This document shows positions 54,848 to 63,738 of a stretch of DNA of 64,000 bases, piece by piece. Where the stretch lies: assembly GCA_963704075.1 (NCBI GenBank), contig CAVPGV010000010.1:62001-126000 (forward strand), read 5' to 3'. The stretch is from JADKAV01 sp963704075. GTDB lineage: Bacteria; Actinomycetota; Actinomycetes; S36-B12; UBA10799. Below the pieces are notes generated by a model. It did no database searches and had not been told where the DNA came from. It worked only from the letters and a program-made list of their open reading frames with translations. The translations under genes were made by a program, and so were the position numbers. The stretch's first letter is position 1. Each line of letters starts with the position of its first letter.

Positions 54848-55895
54848 TGCGCCTCCCGGATGCTCGATGCAGCACAAGACTGCCAGACTCCCGCCGCGCG
54901 CGGACGCCGCCCGGCAAATCAATGGGTCCTTGGCCGTGCCACGCGGTCACCAGCGCGTAGACCGACAGCAGGTGTTCGCGCGTGATCGCGGCACCCGGAC
55001 ACCCGGCTTCCAAGGCCATCCGCCGAATCACCCGCACACCCACTGCCGCCGGAATCCGTTCCAGAGACTGGATCGGCGCGGCGACCTGCGCGGGGCCCGA
55101 TTCCGCTTCGATGCAATCCGCCCAGGCATCGAGGGCGGCATTGTCCTCGCCCAACGAGGCCGCCGACCGGGCCAGGCCGAGCACGACATGATCCCCCAGG
55201 TCCTCGACCAAAGCCGGCAGGCTGTGGTGGCGGACCCGCGATCGGGCGTAGCGAGCGTCGGTGTTGTGAGAATCCTCATGAGCGGAGAGCCCCGCCTGCG
55301 TGCAGGCCGCGCGGACCGTCTCGCGTCGCAGTCCCAGCAGCGGCCGCCGGAGATCACCGTCGACCGGCGACATCCCGGCGAGGCTGCGAGCGCCGGATCC
55401 ACGGGCCAATCGCAGCAACACCGTCTCGGCCTGGTCATCGAGAGTGTGTCCGAGCAGCAAGGACGTCGCGTCGAGTTCGCGGGCGACTTGGCGCATTGCG
55501 CGATACCGCCCATCGCGGGCTGCCGCCTCCGGACCGCCTCGCGAGCCCACCTCGGCGCGTCGCGTCACCACGGGGTGCAGACCCAGATCGCGACATTGCG
55601 CGGCTGCGGTGGAAGCGACGTCGGCGGAACCGACCTGCAAACCATGGTCGACCACGACTGCACCCACGTGACGGCCGCTGATCGCAGCACCTGCCGCCAG
55701 CGCCAGCGAGTCAGCGCCCCCGGAACACGCGACGAGGACCAGCTGGCTGGGGTCGGAATCGGCGAGATTGGCGATCACCGCGCGGCGGACCGCCAACAAC
55801 GCGGGCCCCGCTGCGCGTTCATTCACCGCCGATCCCCTGACGATGACATGCACTGGGTACCACGGTGCTTCCGGCGTCAGACCCGGGCCAGCCAC
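54837..55895 (-). CDS. tilS: tRNA(Ile)-lysidine synthase
   Basis: 352 aa. Converts the wobble C of tRNA-Ile(CAU) to lysidine. PP-loop ACSGGADSLALAAGA; VVVDHGLQVGSADV; LGHTLDDQAETVLLRLARGSGARSL. The C-terminal part is the short actinobacterial form. It overlaps the zincin gene's 3' end by 19 bp. GTG or ATG starts further in (for example near VNERAAGPALL) are possible. Confidence 0.93.
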   Translation of the reverse strand: MAGPGLTPEAPWYPVHVIVRGSAVNERAAGPALLAVRRAVIANLADSDPSQLVLVACSGGADSLALAAGAAISGRHVGAVVVDHGLQVGSADVASTAAAQCRDLGLHPVVTRRAEVGSRGGPEAAARDGRYRAMRQVARELDATSLLLGHTLDDQAETVLLRLARGSGARSLAGMSPVDGDLRRPLLGLRRETVRAACTQAGLSAHEDSHNTDARYARSRVRHHSLPALVEDLGDHVVLGLARSAASLGEDNAALDAWADCIEAESGPAQVAAPIQSLERIPAAVGVRVIRRMALEAGCPGAAITREHLLSVYALVTAWHGQGPIDLPGGVRARRESGSLVLHRASGRRSAR

Positions 55896-56893
55896 TGCGC
55901 GGGATCCTCGATCTCCGCGCGGGTGGGCAGATGGTCCGCGGACTCCCAGACGGCGTTGAGCCGGGGCATGCCGCCGTCGGCCATCACCGCTCGCACAAAA
56001 GAAGCGCCCTGGGCATACTGACGTGCTTTGAGGTCCATGCCCAGGACTCTGCGCAAGAAACCCTCCCAGCCGCTGGTGCCCGCGGCCCGCCGGTACTGGA
56101 ACGCTGCCCGGATCACTTTCACCGTGGGGATCGCCTGCGGCCCGACCTCGTCCATCACCACATCGGCGTGTCCCTCAAGCAGGCTCATCACCGCCGTCAA
56201 CCGGTCGAACACCTGCTTCTGTTCCGGCGATTGCAGGGCCCCGATCACCCCGTCGGGTTCGTCGCCGGACCGGACCGCCCTGACCGCGCCTGCCAGCCGA
56301 CCGAACAACTCACCGGTGCTCATGTCGGACAGGCCCATGTACTCGTGGATGTTCTCCAACAGGTATCCGGTCAGCCACGGCGCGGCCGCGAACTGGATCC
56401 GATGGGTCTGCTCATGCACACATACCCACAAACGGAAGTCGCGCGGCTTCACCTGCAGTTGCCGTTCGATCTCCACGATGTTCGGTGCGACGAGTAGCAA
56501 CCGCGGGTCGTCCTCGGTGAAGATCTCGAACTGCCCGAGCACCCGGGAGCCGACGAAACCGAGCACCAGACCCAGTTGCGCCCCAGTGGCTCGGGAACCG
56601 ATTTCGCGAGTGAACGCCGAGGCGGTCTCCAGCCGTTCGGTCAGAGGAGCACTGATGCGCTGGAAACTGTCGAGGTTGGACCGGATCCATTCCGCCCGAT
56701 CGACCACCTTGACCTCGCTGGGCAGGTGCTGGTGCAAACCCGTGGTCTCCTGCACCAATGGGGTCGCCTCGCCGGCGAGGTAGTACAACTCCGCGACTAC
56801 CTGGTTCGCCTCATCGGGGCTCAGCCGCGGTCCGCCCCCCACCACCCGGGCACCCAGGGTGGCGGCCAGGTTCCAGTCCACGGCATCGGGCAT
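55877..56893 (-). CDS. DUF2342 zinc-dependent metalloprotease-like protein
   Basis: 338 aa. The zinc motif is VCVHEQTHRIQF (HExxH) with a later helix LLEGHADVVMDEVG supplying the expected third ligand (Glu/His). The family was once named from its occurrence in F420-producing organisms and regularly lies beside tilS. Substrate unknown. ATG 56893 is chosen; the longer frame overlaps the divergent LysE promoter. Confidence 0.86.
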   Translation of the reverse strand: MPDAVDWNLAATLGARVVGGGPRLSPDEANQVVAELYYLAGEATPLVQETTGLHQHLPSEVKVVDRAEWIRSNLDSFQRISAPLTERLETASAFTREIGSRATGAQLGLVLGFVGSRVLGQFEIFTEDDPRLLLVAPNIVEIERQLQVKPRDFRLWVCVHEQTHRIQFAAAPWLTGYLLENIHEYMGLSDMSTGELFGRLAGAVRAVRSGDEPDGVIGALQSPEQKQVFDRLTAVMSLLEGHADVVMDEVGPQAIPTVKVIRAAFQYRRAAGTSGWEGFLRRVLGMDLKARQYAQGASFVRAVMADGGMPRLNAVWESADHLPTRAEIEDPAQWLARV

Positions 56894-57000
56894 GTCTCGA
56901 CAGTATCCCGAGATCCCATGGGGCGGTTCGTGGCACAGGGCTGCGCGACGAGCGGTGAGGTGTTCGGTCACGACGGACGACCGGTGATCGCGGCGGGCGC

Positions 57001-57037
57001 TTGGAGCAAGGGTGCGCTTGGACGTAGGCTCTGCGCG
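57001..57037 (+). promoter_or_regulatory. Leaderless promoter of the LysE-family gene
   Basis: TTGGAG (57001-57006), 18-nt spacer, TAGGCT (57025-57030), 6 nt, GTG 57037. This is the most complete of the leaderless-type promoters in the window. Confidence 0.6.
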
Positions 57038-57654
57038 TGGACATCGACCGTTTTGTGGCATTCGTGCTGGCATCCGCCGTCGTCCTGGTCATTCCCGGAC
57101 CAACGATCCTGTTGGTGGTCACGCGATCCCTCAACCACGGGGCGTCGGTGCGTCGAGCGACGGTGGCGGGCGTCGTGCTCGGGGATCTGGTCGCCATGAC
57201 CGCGGCGATGCTCGGCGCGGGAGCCCTGCTTCTGGCATCCGCGGAGCTCTTCACGGTGCTGCGCATCGCCGGCGGCGCCTATCTCCTTTGGCTGGGAGTT
57301 CGCACCTGGCGATCCGCGGGCAGCCAGTGGGTGCTCGAGGACTCCCCAGCGGGTTCGCCCAGACGGGTCTTCTCCGAATCGTTCGCGGTCACAGCCACGA
57401 ATCCCAAGAGCATCGCCTTCTTCGTCGCCTTCGTCCCGCAGTTCATCGATCCAGCGCGGCCGTGGCTTCCGCAGATCGCTGCCATGATCCTGGTCTTCGT
57501 CACGCTGGGCGGGCTCAACGCAGCGGGCTACGCCTGGCTGTCCGGTCGCGCGCGCACCGCGATCGCGCAGCCGCGGACCCGTCGGCGGGTAGCACACGGT
57601 TCCGGCGGAATACTCGTGGCCGGTGGGGTCGCCGTCATGGCCACGGCCCACTAG
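57037..57654 (+). CDS. LysE/RhtB family amino-acid exporter
   Basis: 205 aa, about six helices. VIPGPTILLVVTRSLNHGASVRRATVAGVVLGD is the family's N-terminal signature (shown by its PGP and G-rich parts), AYLLWLGVRTWRS and ATNPKSIAFFVAFVPQFIDP follow. Substrate (Lys, Thr, homoserine and others) cannot be told. It is first of a rightward run with the methyltransferase and rhomboid genes. Confidence 0.9.
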   Translation: MDIDRFVAFVLASAVVLVIPGPTILLVVTRSLNHGASVRRATVAGVVLGDLVAMTAAMLGAGALLLASAELFTVLRIAGGAYLLWLGVRTWRSAGSQWVLEDSPAGSPRRVFSESFAVTATNPKSIAFFVAFVPQFIDPARPWLPQIAAMILVFVTLGGLNAAGYAWLSGRARTAIAQPRTRRRVAHGSGGILVAGGVAVMATAH

Positions 57655-57667
57655 GCGGGCAGCAGCG

Positions 57668-58384
57668 ATGACGTACTATCGCCGCCGCTTGGCCGAGGTG
57701 CATGCGGCCGACTACGCCCATTACGCGCGCGCGGCGGCAGAACTGCTGCTGGCGGAACTCGAGGGACCCGGGATGGTGATCGATCTCGGATGTGGTGCCG
57801 GCGACCTGTGCGAGCCGGTGCGCGCAGCCGGCTTCGAGTACCTCGGGCTGGATCTGAGCCCCGACATGGTCGCACTCGCGCGACGTCGGTTCCCCGGCGT
57901 CTCGTTCAGCGAGGGATCCGCGTTCGACCTGCCGTCGCTGCGCGACGCAGCAGGGATCGTGGCTATTGGCGAGGTCGTCAACTACGCCTTGGATCCGCGT
58001 GCCGGGGCCAGCGGCCTGGTTCAGTGGCTTCGCGAGTGCCGGGAGCGACTGCGACCCGGTGGCATCCTGCTGCTGGACGTCGCCGGACCGCTTCGCGGCG
58101 ATCCCGAACCCACCACAGCGATCACGGTTGCGCAGGACTACCGGATAGAGGTGACGGTGGGCACCGACCCCGGTCGGCGCTTGCTGCGGCGCACGATCAC
58201 CGTCGACGACGGACTCAGCCGAGACACCGAGGTGCACGAGTTGCACCTGATCGACCCAGTGGAAGTGATGGCCGCGCTCGCCGGAGCCGGGTTCCAGCCC
58301 ACCGCCCTCGACGGATACGCCCCCGAGCTGCCGTTCGCGCGCGGGTGGTCGGGATTCCTCGCTCGGGTGATACTCGATACATGA
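57668..58384 (+). CDS. Class I SAM-dependent methyltransferase
   Basis: 238 aa. Motif I is VIDLGCGAGDLCEPV, then YLGLDLSPDMVALARRRFP, GIVAIGEVVNYALDP and LRPGGILLLDVAGP. Substrate unknown. The ATG is 14 bp after the LysE stop; the stop overlaps the rhomboid start (ATGA). Confidence 0.88.
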   Translation: MTYYRRRLAEVHAADYAHYARAAAELLLAELEGPGMVIDLGCGAGDLCEPVRAAGFEYLGLDLSPDMVALARRRFPGVSFSEGSAFDLPSLRDAAGIVAIGEVVNYALDPRAGASGLVQWLRECRERLRPGGILLLDVAGPLRGDPEPTTAITVAQDYRIEVTVGTDPGRRLLRRTITVDDGLSRDTEVHELHLIDPVEVMAALAGAGFQPTALDGYAPELPFARGWSGFLARVILDT

Positions 58385-58977
58385 GTTCCCCAGCCGAGAC
58401 GTCGCGCGGGTTGCGCCCTCTGATCCCCGTGGTCGTCCTCCTGGGCGTGATGTGGTTGCTCGAGATTCTGGACGCGGCCCTGCCTGGCGACCTCGACCAG
58501 TTCGGCATCGAGAGCCGTGACGTCGATGGCCTGACCGGAGTTGCGGCGTCCCCGTTCCTGCACGCGGACTTCGCGCATCTGATGGCCAACACTGTGCCGT
58601 TCTTGATTCTGGGGTCGATCGTGGCGCTGCGGAACCCGCGTCGGTTCTGGCCGATCGTCATCACCATCACAGTCGTCGGCGGGTTCGCGGTATGGCTGCT
58701 CGGCCCGTCCAACACGGTGACGATCGGTGCGAGTGGCGTGGTGTTCGGCTTCCTCACCTACTTGATCACCGCGGGCATACTGACCAGACACTGGCTGGAC
58801 GTGGTCATCGCCGTGGGAGTCCTGTTCGTCTACGGCGGGATCCTGATCGGCGCTCTGCCGTTCGGGGTGTCCAGCGGCGTTTCCTGGCTGGCGCATCTGA
58901 CCGGTGCGGCTGCAGGTGTCCTGGCGGCCCTCCTATTCGCCCGGCAGCCCGACAGTGTCGTCCATGTGCCGCAGTGA
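58381..58977 (+). CDS. Rhomboid-family intramembrane serine protease
   Basis: 198 aa, six helices. The catalytic Ser is in TIGASGVVFGFLTYL (GASG) and the catalytic His in SWLAHLTGAAAGVLAALL. HADFAHLMANTVPFLILGS carries the conserved HxxxHxxxN segment, so the enzyme looks active. It cleaves membrane-protein substrates in the bilayer; none is known here. Its 3' end overlaps the convergent MFS gene by about 45 bp. Confidence 0.9.
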   Translation: MSSPAETSRGLRPLIPVVVLLGVMWLLEILDAALPGDLDQFGIESRDVDGLTGVAASPFLHADFAHLMANTVPFLILGSIVALRNPRRFWPIVITITVVGGFAVWLLGPSNTVTIGASGVVFGFLTYLITAGILTRHWLDVVIAVGVLFVYGGILIGALPFGVSSGVSWLAHLTGAAAGVLAALLFARQPDSVVHVPQ

Positions 58978-60162
58978 CGGCAGGAACCAGGTGGACAACG
59001 CCACCGCCAACACCCCCACAGCCATGATCACGAAGGCCACCTGCAGGCCCAAGAACTCGACCATGGGTCCGCTGATCAAGTAGCCGATCGGCCCCGCGAC
59101 GTACGCCGCGGACGTCAACAGGCCGATGACCCGCCCGCGCAGAACCCCGGGCGTGCGGTGCTGGATCATCAGGTTCACCAGGGGACCGACGGGTCCGTAG
59201 AACAGACCTGCGAGGACTGCGAAGATCAGCAGGACTGCGTACGTCGGCAAGGCGGCCATCCCGAGGACCGCGACCCCGGAACCGGTCATCGAGGTGACGA
59301 ACGCCAGTCTCCTGCCGATGCGGTGGCCGACGGCCCCATAGATCAGCGCCCCGACGATGCCTCCGCCGGAGAGGGCCATCACGGTGACGCCGAGCCGCTC
59401 GGGCTGCTCGAGGCCCTGGAAGTAGACGGGCAGAACGACTCCTTCGATGGGCAGCCAGAACCCGACGATCACCATGCTGACCAGACCGACCGTTCGCAGA
59501 ATCCGGTCGTTCCACACGAACCGCACCCCTTCCACGGTCGACGTCCACACCCCTGAGGCGTCCTCGTGACGCTCGGGGCGTCCCGCCCCGGGTATCCGCA
59601 CCGCGTACATGATCACGGCACCCACCGCGAACATCGCGGCGGACAGCCAAAACGTGGTGGCCGCGCCGAGGAAGCCGATCGCCAGGCCGCCGATACCAGG
59701 ACCGATCAGGAAGGCGGCCCCCCAGATCGCCTCGTGTATCCCGTTGGCCCGTTCCAGTCGCAGTCCCGCGCTGCGAGCCGCTTCAGGCAACATCGCTTCC
59801 CGCGCACTGATTCCGGCCGGGTCGAACGTGGCACCGAGCACGGCGAGCGCCGCCAGTGGCCAGAACGACAAACTGAACCAACCACTCAGGATCGGGACCA
59901 GGGCCACCGAGGTCATGGACAACAGGTCGGACACGACAGCCACCCGGCGACGACCGACGATGTCGACGATCACCCCGGCGAAAAGGAAAGAGACCAGCAA
60001 AGGCGCCGCCGTGATGGCGCCCAGCGCGCCCGCCGCACTCGCGGACCCGGTGGCCTCCAGCACCAGCCACGGGAAGGCGATCATCGAGATACCGTTCGCG
60101 GTCCCGCTGAAGACCGTGGCAGCCTCCAGCGCCCCGAACGGCAGCCAGTTGCGCGAGGACAC
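58933..60162 (-). CDS. MFS transporter
   Basis: 409 aa, twelve predicted helices. The cytoplasmic loop motif is AGVIVDIVGRRRVAVVSD between helices 2 and 3 and YGAVGHRIGRRLAFV between 8 and 9. It resembles the enterobactin-exporter/macrolide-efflux type (MFS_3). Substrate unknown. GTG 60162 is set by the start of the first helix; the ORF runs further upstream. Confidence 0.88.
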   Translation of the reverse strand: MSSRNWLPFGALEAATVFSGTANGISMIAFPWLVLEATGSASAAGALGAITAAPLLVSFLFAGVIVDIVGRRRVAVVSDLLSMTSVALVPILSGWFSLSFWPLAALAVLGATFDPAGISAREAMLPEAARSAGLRLERANGIHEAIWGAAFLIGPGIGGLAIGFLGAATTFWLSAAMFAVGAVIMYAVRIPGAGRPERHEDASGVWTSTVEGVRFVWNDRILRTVGLVSMVIVGFWLPIEGVVLPVYFQGLEQPERLGVTVMALSGGGIVGALIYGAVGHRIGRRLAFVTSMTGSGVAVLGMAALPTYAVLLIFAVLAGLFYGPVGPLVNLMIQHRTPGVLRGRVIGLLTSAAYVAGPIGYLISGPMVEFLGLQVAFVIMAVGVLAVALSTWFLPSLRHMDDTVGLPGE

Positions 60163-60413
60163 ACCGCATTGTCTCCGGTGGTGATAGTCGTGGCTGCGCC
60201 GGGCGGACGACCACCGCACGCGTCGCGGGAATCCATCCGCCCGTTCAGCCAGATCAGGCCATCGCCCGCTGGACTGTTGCGGCAACGGACCGGCCGAGCG
60301 GGGTCCGCATAGTGAGGTGGAGCGTCTGCCGGCGCCTTAGCCGCTGGCGTACTGATCGTGCGCGGTCACGGCGACTCACCTGCTCCGCGGACTGCCATTA
60401 CCACTTCCGGCTC
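60163..60413. other. Divergent intergenic region
   Basis: 251 bp between the divergent MFS and FAD-oxidoreductase starts. It must hold both promoters; I see no convincing hexamer pair and no repeat. Confidence 0.4.
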
Positions 60414-61685
60414 ATGACAAGGCAGGATGGTTCTGTGACTTCATGGCCCGGGGGATCGTTACACACCAGCGCGCAGGTGGTGGTGGTTGGCGCGGGCATC
60501 GCCGGCTTGAACGCCGCCCATCACCTCACGGAGGCCGGGCTCGACGTCGTGGTCGTGGAGGCCTCAGACCGAGTCGGTGGCCGGATCCAGACCGACGAAG
60601 TGGATGGATTCCTGCTCGACCACGGTTTCCAGCTCTACAACCCGTCCTACCCGGACGGGGCGCGTGTCCTCGACCATGAAGCGCTCGAACTGCGTCCCTT
60701 CTTCCCGGGCGCCGTGCTCAGCACCGAGGCGGGACCCCGCTGGCTGGTCGACCCACGCCGAGCCACCCGCGCGGCTCTTCGCAATGTGCGGACCCCGCTG
60801 GGCGTGATCGGCACCCTCCAAACCCTTCGCTACTTCACGGGCTGCGCGGTGACCGACCCCGAGGAGTTGCAGCAACGACCGGACATGTCGACCAAAGAGG
60901 CGTTCGAGCAGGCGCACATCGGGGGCCGGGCCGGGCGGATGCTGCTTCAACCCTTCCTCTCCGGGGTGCTGGCGGACACCGAATTGCAGACGAGTCGTCG
61001 TTTCACCGACTTCGTGCTGCGGTCGCTTTCCCGTGGGACGCCCGCCGTCCCCGCGGCAGGGATGCGCGCCATACCGGATCAGCTGGCTCGTCCGCTGCGT
61101 CGCAGAATCTTCCGGGGGGTGCCGGTTCACTCAGTGGCGCCGGACCGCGTCGAAACCCATGCAGGATCGATCGACTGCGAAGCCGTCATCGTGGCGACCG
61201 ACCCGATGACAGCAGCGAGCCTCGTGCCCGACCTGCCCACTCCGGCAATGCGAGCCCTGACCACCTGGTACTTCGGCATCGAGGAGGACGACCTCTACAA
61301 CGGCCGGCCCGTACTCGTGCTGGATTCAGAGCACCGGGGACCGGTCACCAACACCGTCGTTGTGAGCTATGCGGCACCTGAGTACGCCCCGCAGGGCCGC
61401 CATCTTGTCCAAGCAACCGCGGTTGGCCTGAAGGAGACGGGTATCGACGAGGTTCGACAGCACCTCGCCGATCTGTATGGCGTTCCAACGGGGCACTGGG
61501 AGCTCGTGGGCCATTACCCCATCCCTGAGGCCCTGCCCGCGGCCGTCCCGCCCTTCCAGGTACGCAGCCCCCAGGATTTCGACGGGGTGCTGGTGGCCGG
61601 GGACCATCGTGACACCCCGTCGATCCAAGGTGCGCTGGTCAGCGGAAGGCGAGCTGCGGCCACCGTTATCCGACGACTGCAGTAG
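60414..61685 (+). CDS. FAD-dependent amine-oxidase/phytoene-desaturase-like oxidoreductase
   Basis: 423 aa. Dinucleotide site VVVVGAGIAGLNAAHHLTEAG, then VVVEASDRVGGRIQTDEVDGFLLDHGFQLYN. The C-terminal FAD segment is VLVAGDHRDTPSIQGALVSGRRAA. This is the NAD(P)-binding-8/amino-oxidase group found in carotenoid, protoporphyrinogen and polyamine enzymes; no pathway genes adjoin. ATG 60414 is chosen because the conserved core starts soon after. Confidence 0.82.
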   Translation: MTRQDGSVTSWPGGSLHTSAQVVVVGAGIAGLNAAHHLTEAGLDVVVVEASDRVGGRIQTDEVDGFLLDHGFQLYNPSYPDGARVLDHEALELRPFFPGAVLSTEAGPRWLVDPRRATRAALRNVRTPLGVIGTLQTLRYFTGCAVTDPEELQQRPDMSTKEAFEQAHIGGRAGRMLLQPFLSGVLADTELQTSRRFTDFVLRSLSRGTPAVPAAGMRAIPDQLARPLRRRIFRGVPVHSVAPDRVETHAGSIDCEAVIVATDPMTAASLVPDLPTPAMRALTTWYFGIEEDDLYNGRPVLVLDSEHRGPVTNTVVVSYAAPEYAPQGRHLVQATAVGLKETGIDEVRQHLADLYGVPTGHWELVGHYPIPEALPAAVPPFQVRSPQDFDGVLVAGDHRDTPSIQGALVSGRRAAATVIRRLQ

Positions 61686-61771
61686 GCCCTCATCTTCCCG
61701 AGGTCGTCGGGTCCGCGGTGGCCCGCGGGTCTGAATTGACGCAGATTGAACACAACTATGCCAGGAGCAGC

Positions 61772-62009
61772 ATCAAGACAACCTGGAAGAAGTCGTGATC
61801 GCCGAAAGTGATCACACGGTTGTTGTCGAAGGCTGACACCCACCGACTCGCACACCACGTGTCCTTGGAAGGGACAGGCCTCGTACTTCACGATCGAGGT
61901 CGATGGGCAGTCTAACCCGGACGCTGCATGGACGTACCCGGATCCCAAACCGGAGGCGGGCAAGATCAAGGATCACGTCGCCTTCTGGGAGGGCGTTGTC
62001 GTCTCCTGA
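61772..62009 (+). pseudogene. Decayed or frame-broken DUF427 gene
   Basis: Pieces of one short DUF427 protein appear in different frames: KTTWKKS, then VIAESDHTVVVEG (followed at once by TGA), then LTPTDSHTTCPWKGQASYF and on to SNPDAAWTYPDPKPEAGK and DHVAFWEGVVVS with TGA at 62007-62009. The segment normally lying between VVEG and LTPTD (about NxYFPxxSV) is missing, so besides frameshifts there is a small deletion. No intact start codon is seen. Unlike the other broken genes here, this one has lost sequence. Confidence 0.75.
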
Positions 62010-62041
62010 CAGACCCGTTCCGCCGCCCGGCGGACCGCTGT

Positions 62042-63346
62042 TCAGGGGGGTCCGCGGGTGTGGGTGATGACGGGGATGGTGTGGGTGTCCATGGTGATGG
62101 TGTAGCGGCCGTGGTGCAGGTCGTGATGACATCGCGAACATAAGAGGGCCAGATTTGACAGGTCGGTTCGGCCGCCGTCTTTCCAGTGCAGGATGTGGTG
62201 GGCGTGGCAGTGTCGGGGGGAGCGTCCGCAGCGGATGCAGCCGCGGTCGCGGGCGATCAGCGCCGCCCACTGCGCGGCGGACGCCCGGCGTTGCCGGCGG
62301 CCGAGCGCCAGGGGGATGAAGGTGCCGGTGCGTTTGATCCCGAAGATCACCGTGCACACCGCGGCACAGGCCAGCAGGTCGAAGCTGCCGGCGCCCAGCG
62401 GGGTGCCGTCGACCAGGGTCGCCTGGTCACCGTCGGGCAGGTGTTCGAGGTCGACGAGGATGCTGACGGCGGATACTCCGAGCGGACGGGTGTTGGCTGC
62501 GGCGGCTGTTGCCATGTCGGCCAGGGCGTCGGCGCGGCGCTGGGCCGGGGTGGTCGTGTCGTGGGTGTCTGGGGGTCGGGTGAACGAGGCCAGGGTGTCG
62601 GCCAGGATCGCCCCGTCCACCTCATCCAGCAGCCCGGTGATCGCCCACATCCCGTTCGCCCGGGCGGACAGTCGCAGGGAGCGTTTGGCGCGTTGCTGGT
62701 CGATGGTCAGGTCCAGGTGGGCCGGGTTGTCGGCGTCCGCGGCGACCTGCAACACCCGTCGCACCTCCGAGGCGTCGGTGAGTTTCGCCAGGCCGACGGC
62801 GGCGGCTTGTTTGGCGGTGAAGTCGTCGATGCCCGGGGCGTGGGCCAGGATCTGATGCACATGCAACCCCGAAATGGCGCCGTCGGCCCAGGCGTCTTTC
62901 ACGCTCGGCAGGTCCTGCAACTGCTTGGCGGTGTTCACCATCCCCGACCCCACGGCGACCGGACTGTTGGTGGCGATCGCCACCAGCGACCCGGTGGTCC
63001 CGGCGCCCAGCACCCGGGAATCCCCCGCGGCATCCGCCGCGCCGGCCAGACCGGTCAGATACGCCTCCAGCCGGTTACGCAGCCTCGCGGTGACCGCCAG
63101 GGCCGCGGCGCGTTCCTCCGCACACAGGTGCTCCGGATCCGGCAGACCATCAATGTCGTCGTTGATCTGGTCGAACCCGGCCGGCGCCACCGTCGGCAAG
63201 CACGCCCGGATCCGGGCCCGGCGGTGCGCCGCGTGCGACACATCGAAAAACGACGAAGAAGAAGAACCAGAAGCCACAGCACACCCCCGATCGACACACG
63301 ACTTGAATGTCGAATCGGAAGGGCCCGATGCCCACCGCGACGTCAC
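62042..63346 (-). CDS. DUF222/HNH endonuclease-domain protein (13E12 repeat family)
   Basis: 434 aa. The N-terminal two thirds form DUF222 (AEERAAALAVTARLRNRLEAY, GLHVHQILAHAPGID, ARANGMWAITGLLDEVDGAIL). The C-terminal HNH domain has CIRCGRSPRHCHAHHILHWKDGGRTDLSNLALLCSRCHH, shown by its Cys pairs and His-Asn-His core. Such genes are multicopy in actinobacteria and often associated with mobile or repeated DNA. The true start may be downstream of a Ser run (GSSSSSFFDV). It lies next to a tandem repeat array. Confidence 0.88.
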   Translation of the reverse strand: MTSRWASGPSDSTFKSCVDRGCAVASGSSSSSFFDVSHAAHRRARIRACLPTVAPAGFDQINDDIDGLPDPEHLCAEERAAALAVTARLRNRLEAYLTGLAGAADAAGDSRVLGAGTTGSLVAIATNSPVAVGSGMVNTAKQLQDLPSVKDAWADGAISGLHVHQILAHAPGIDDFTAKQAAAVGLAKLTDASEVRRVLQVAADADNPAHLDLTIDQQRAKRSLRLSARANGMWAITGLLDEVDGAILADTLASFTRPPDTHDTTTPAQRRADALADMATAAAANTRPLGVSAVSILVDLEHLPDGDQATLVDGTPLGAGSFDLLACAAVCTVIFGIKRTGTFIPLALGRRQRRASAAQWAALIARDRGCIRCGRSPRHCHAHHILHWKDGGRTDLSNLALLCSRCHHDLHHGRYTITMDTHTIPVITHTRGPP

Positions 63347-63378
63347 GAGCTGACAACCACGAACTACCAGTTACTGAC

Positions 63379-63580
63379 CACCGTAGACCGGACCTCTGAC
63401 ATTTCCCCGGCCACTTACTCACACCGTAAACCGGACCCCTGACATTTCCCCGAGCTACTGATCCATACCGTGAACCGGACCTCTGACATTTCCTGAGCTA
63501 CCTGTTTCACACCGTAAACCCAGGGTTTGACATTTCTCCGATCACTTGTCCACACCATGAACGGACCCTCTGACAAATCC
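63379..63580. repeat. Tandem array of five 43-44 bp units
   Basis: Units begin at about 63379, 63422, 63466, 63510 and 63553, spaced 43, 44, 44 and 43 bp. The shared part is CACCGTAAACCGGACC followed by TCTGACATTTCC; the rest of each unit varies (GAGCTACT-like). Spacing near four helical turns puts every unit on the same face of DNA. Read in reverse, each gives TGTCAGAGGTCCGGTTTACG, which looks like an IS terminus with repeated transposase sites, but no transposase gene is in the window. Confidence 0.85.
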
Positions 63581-63738
63581 AGCGGGATCCAGCCGACCTA
63601 CCGTCAGCACGCACAACAACCCAACTGAGGTCCCGGTAGGACGACCCATGCCGAGGCCACGACGCCACTCCCCGGACCTCCGGCGCGCATCACCGGCCAG
63701 GGCCTGGCCCCAGCCCGCGCTGGCCAGGAGCGAGTAAT
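63581..63738. other. Non-coding flank between the tandem array and the RibD-like gene
   Basis: 158 bp without a supportable ORF or further repeat unit. Confidence 0.4.

Noticed and set aside
63379..63580. CRISPR array as an explanation for the 43-44 bp repeats
   Set aside because: Only five units, the variable parts are about 16 nt and similar to each other, and no cas genes lie near.
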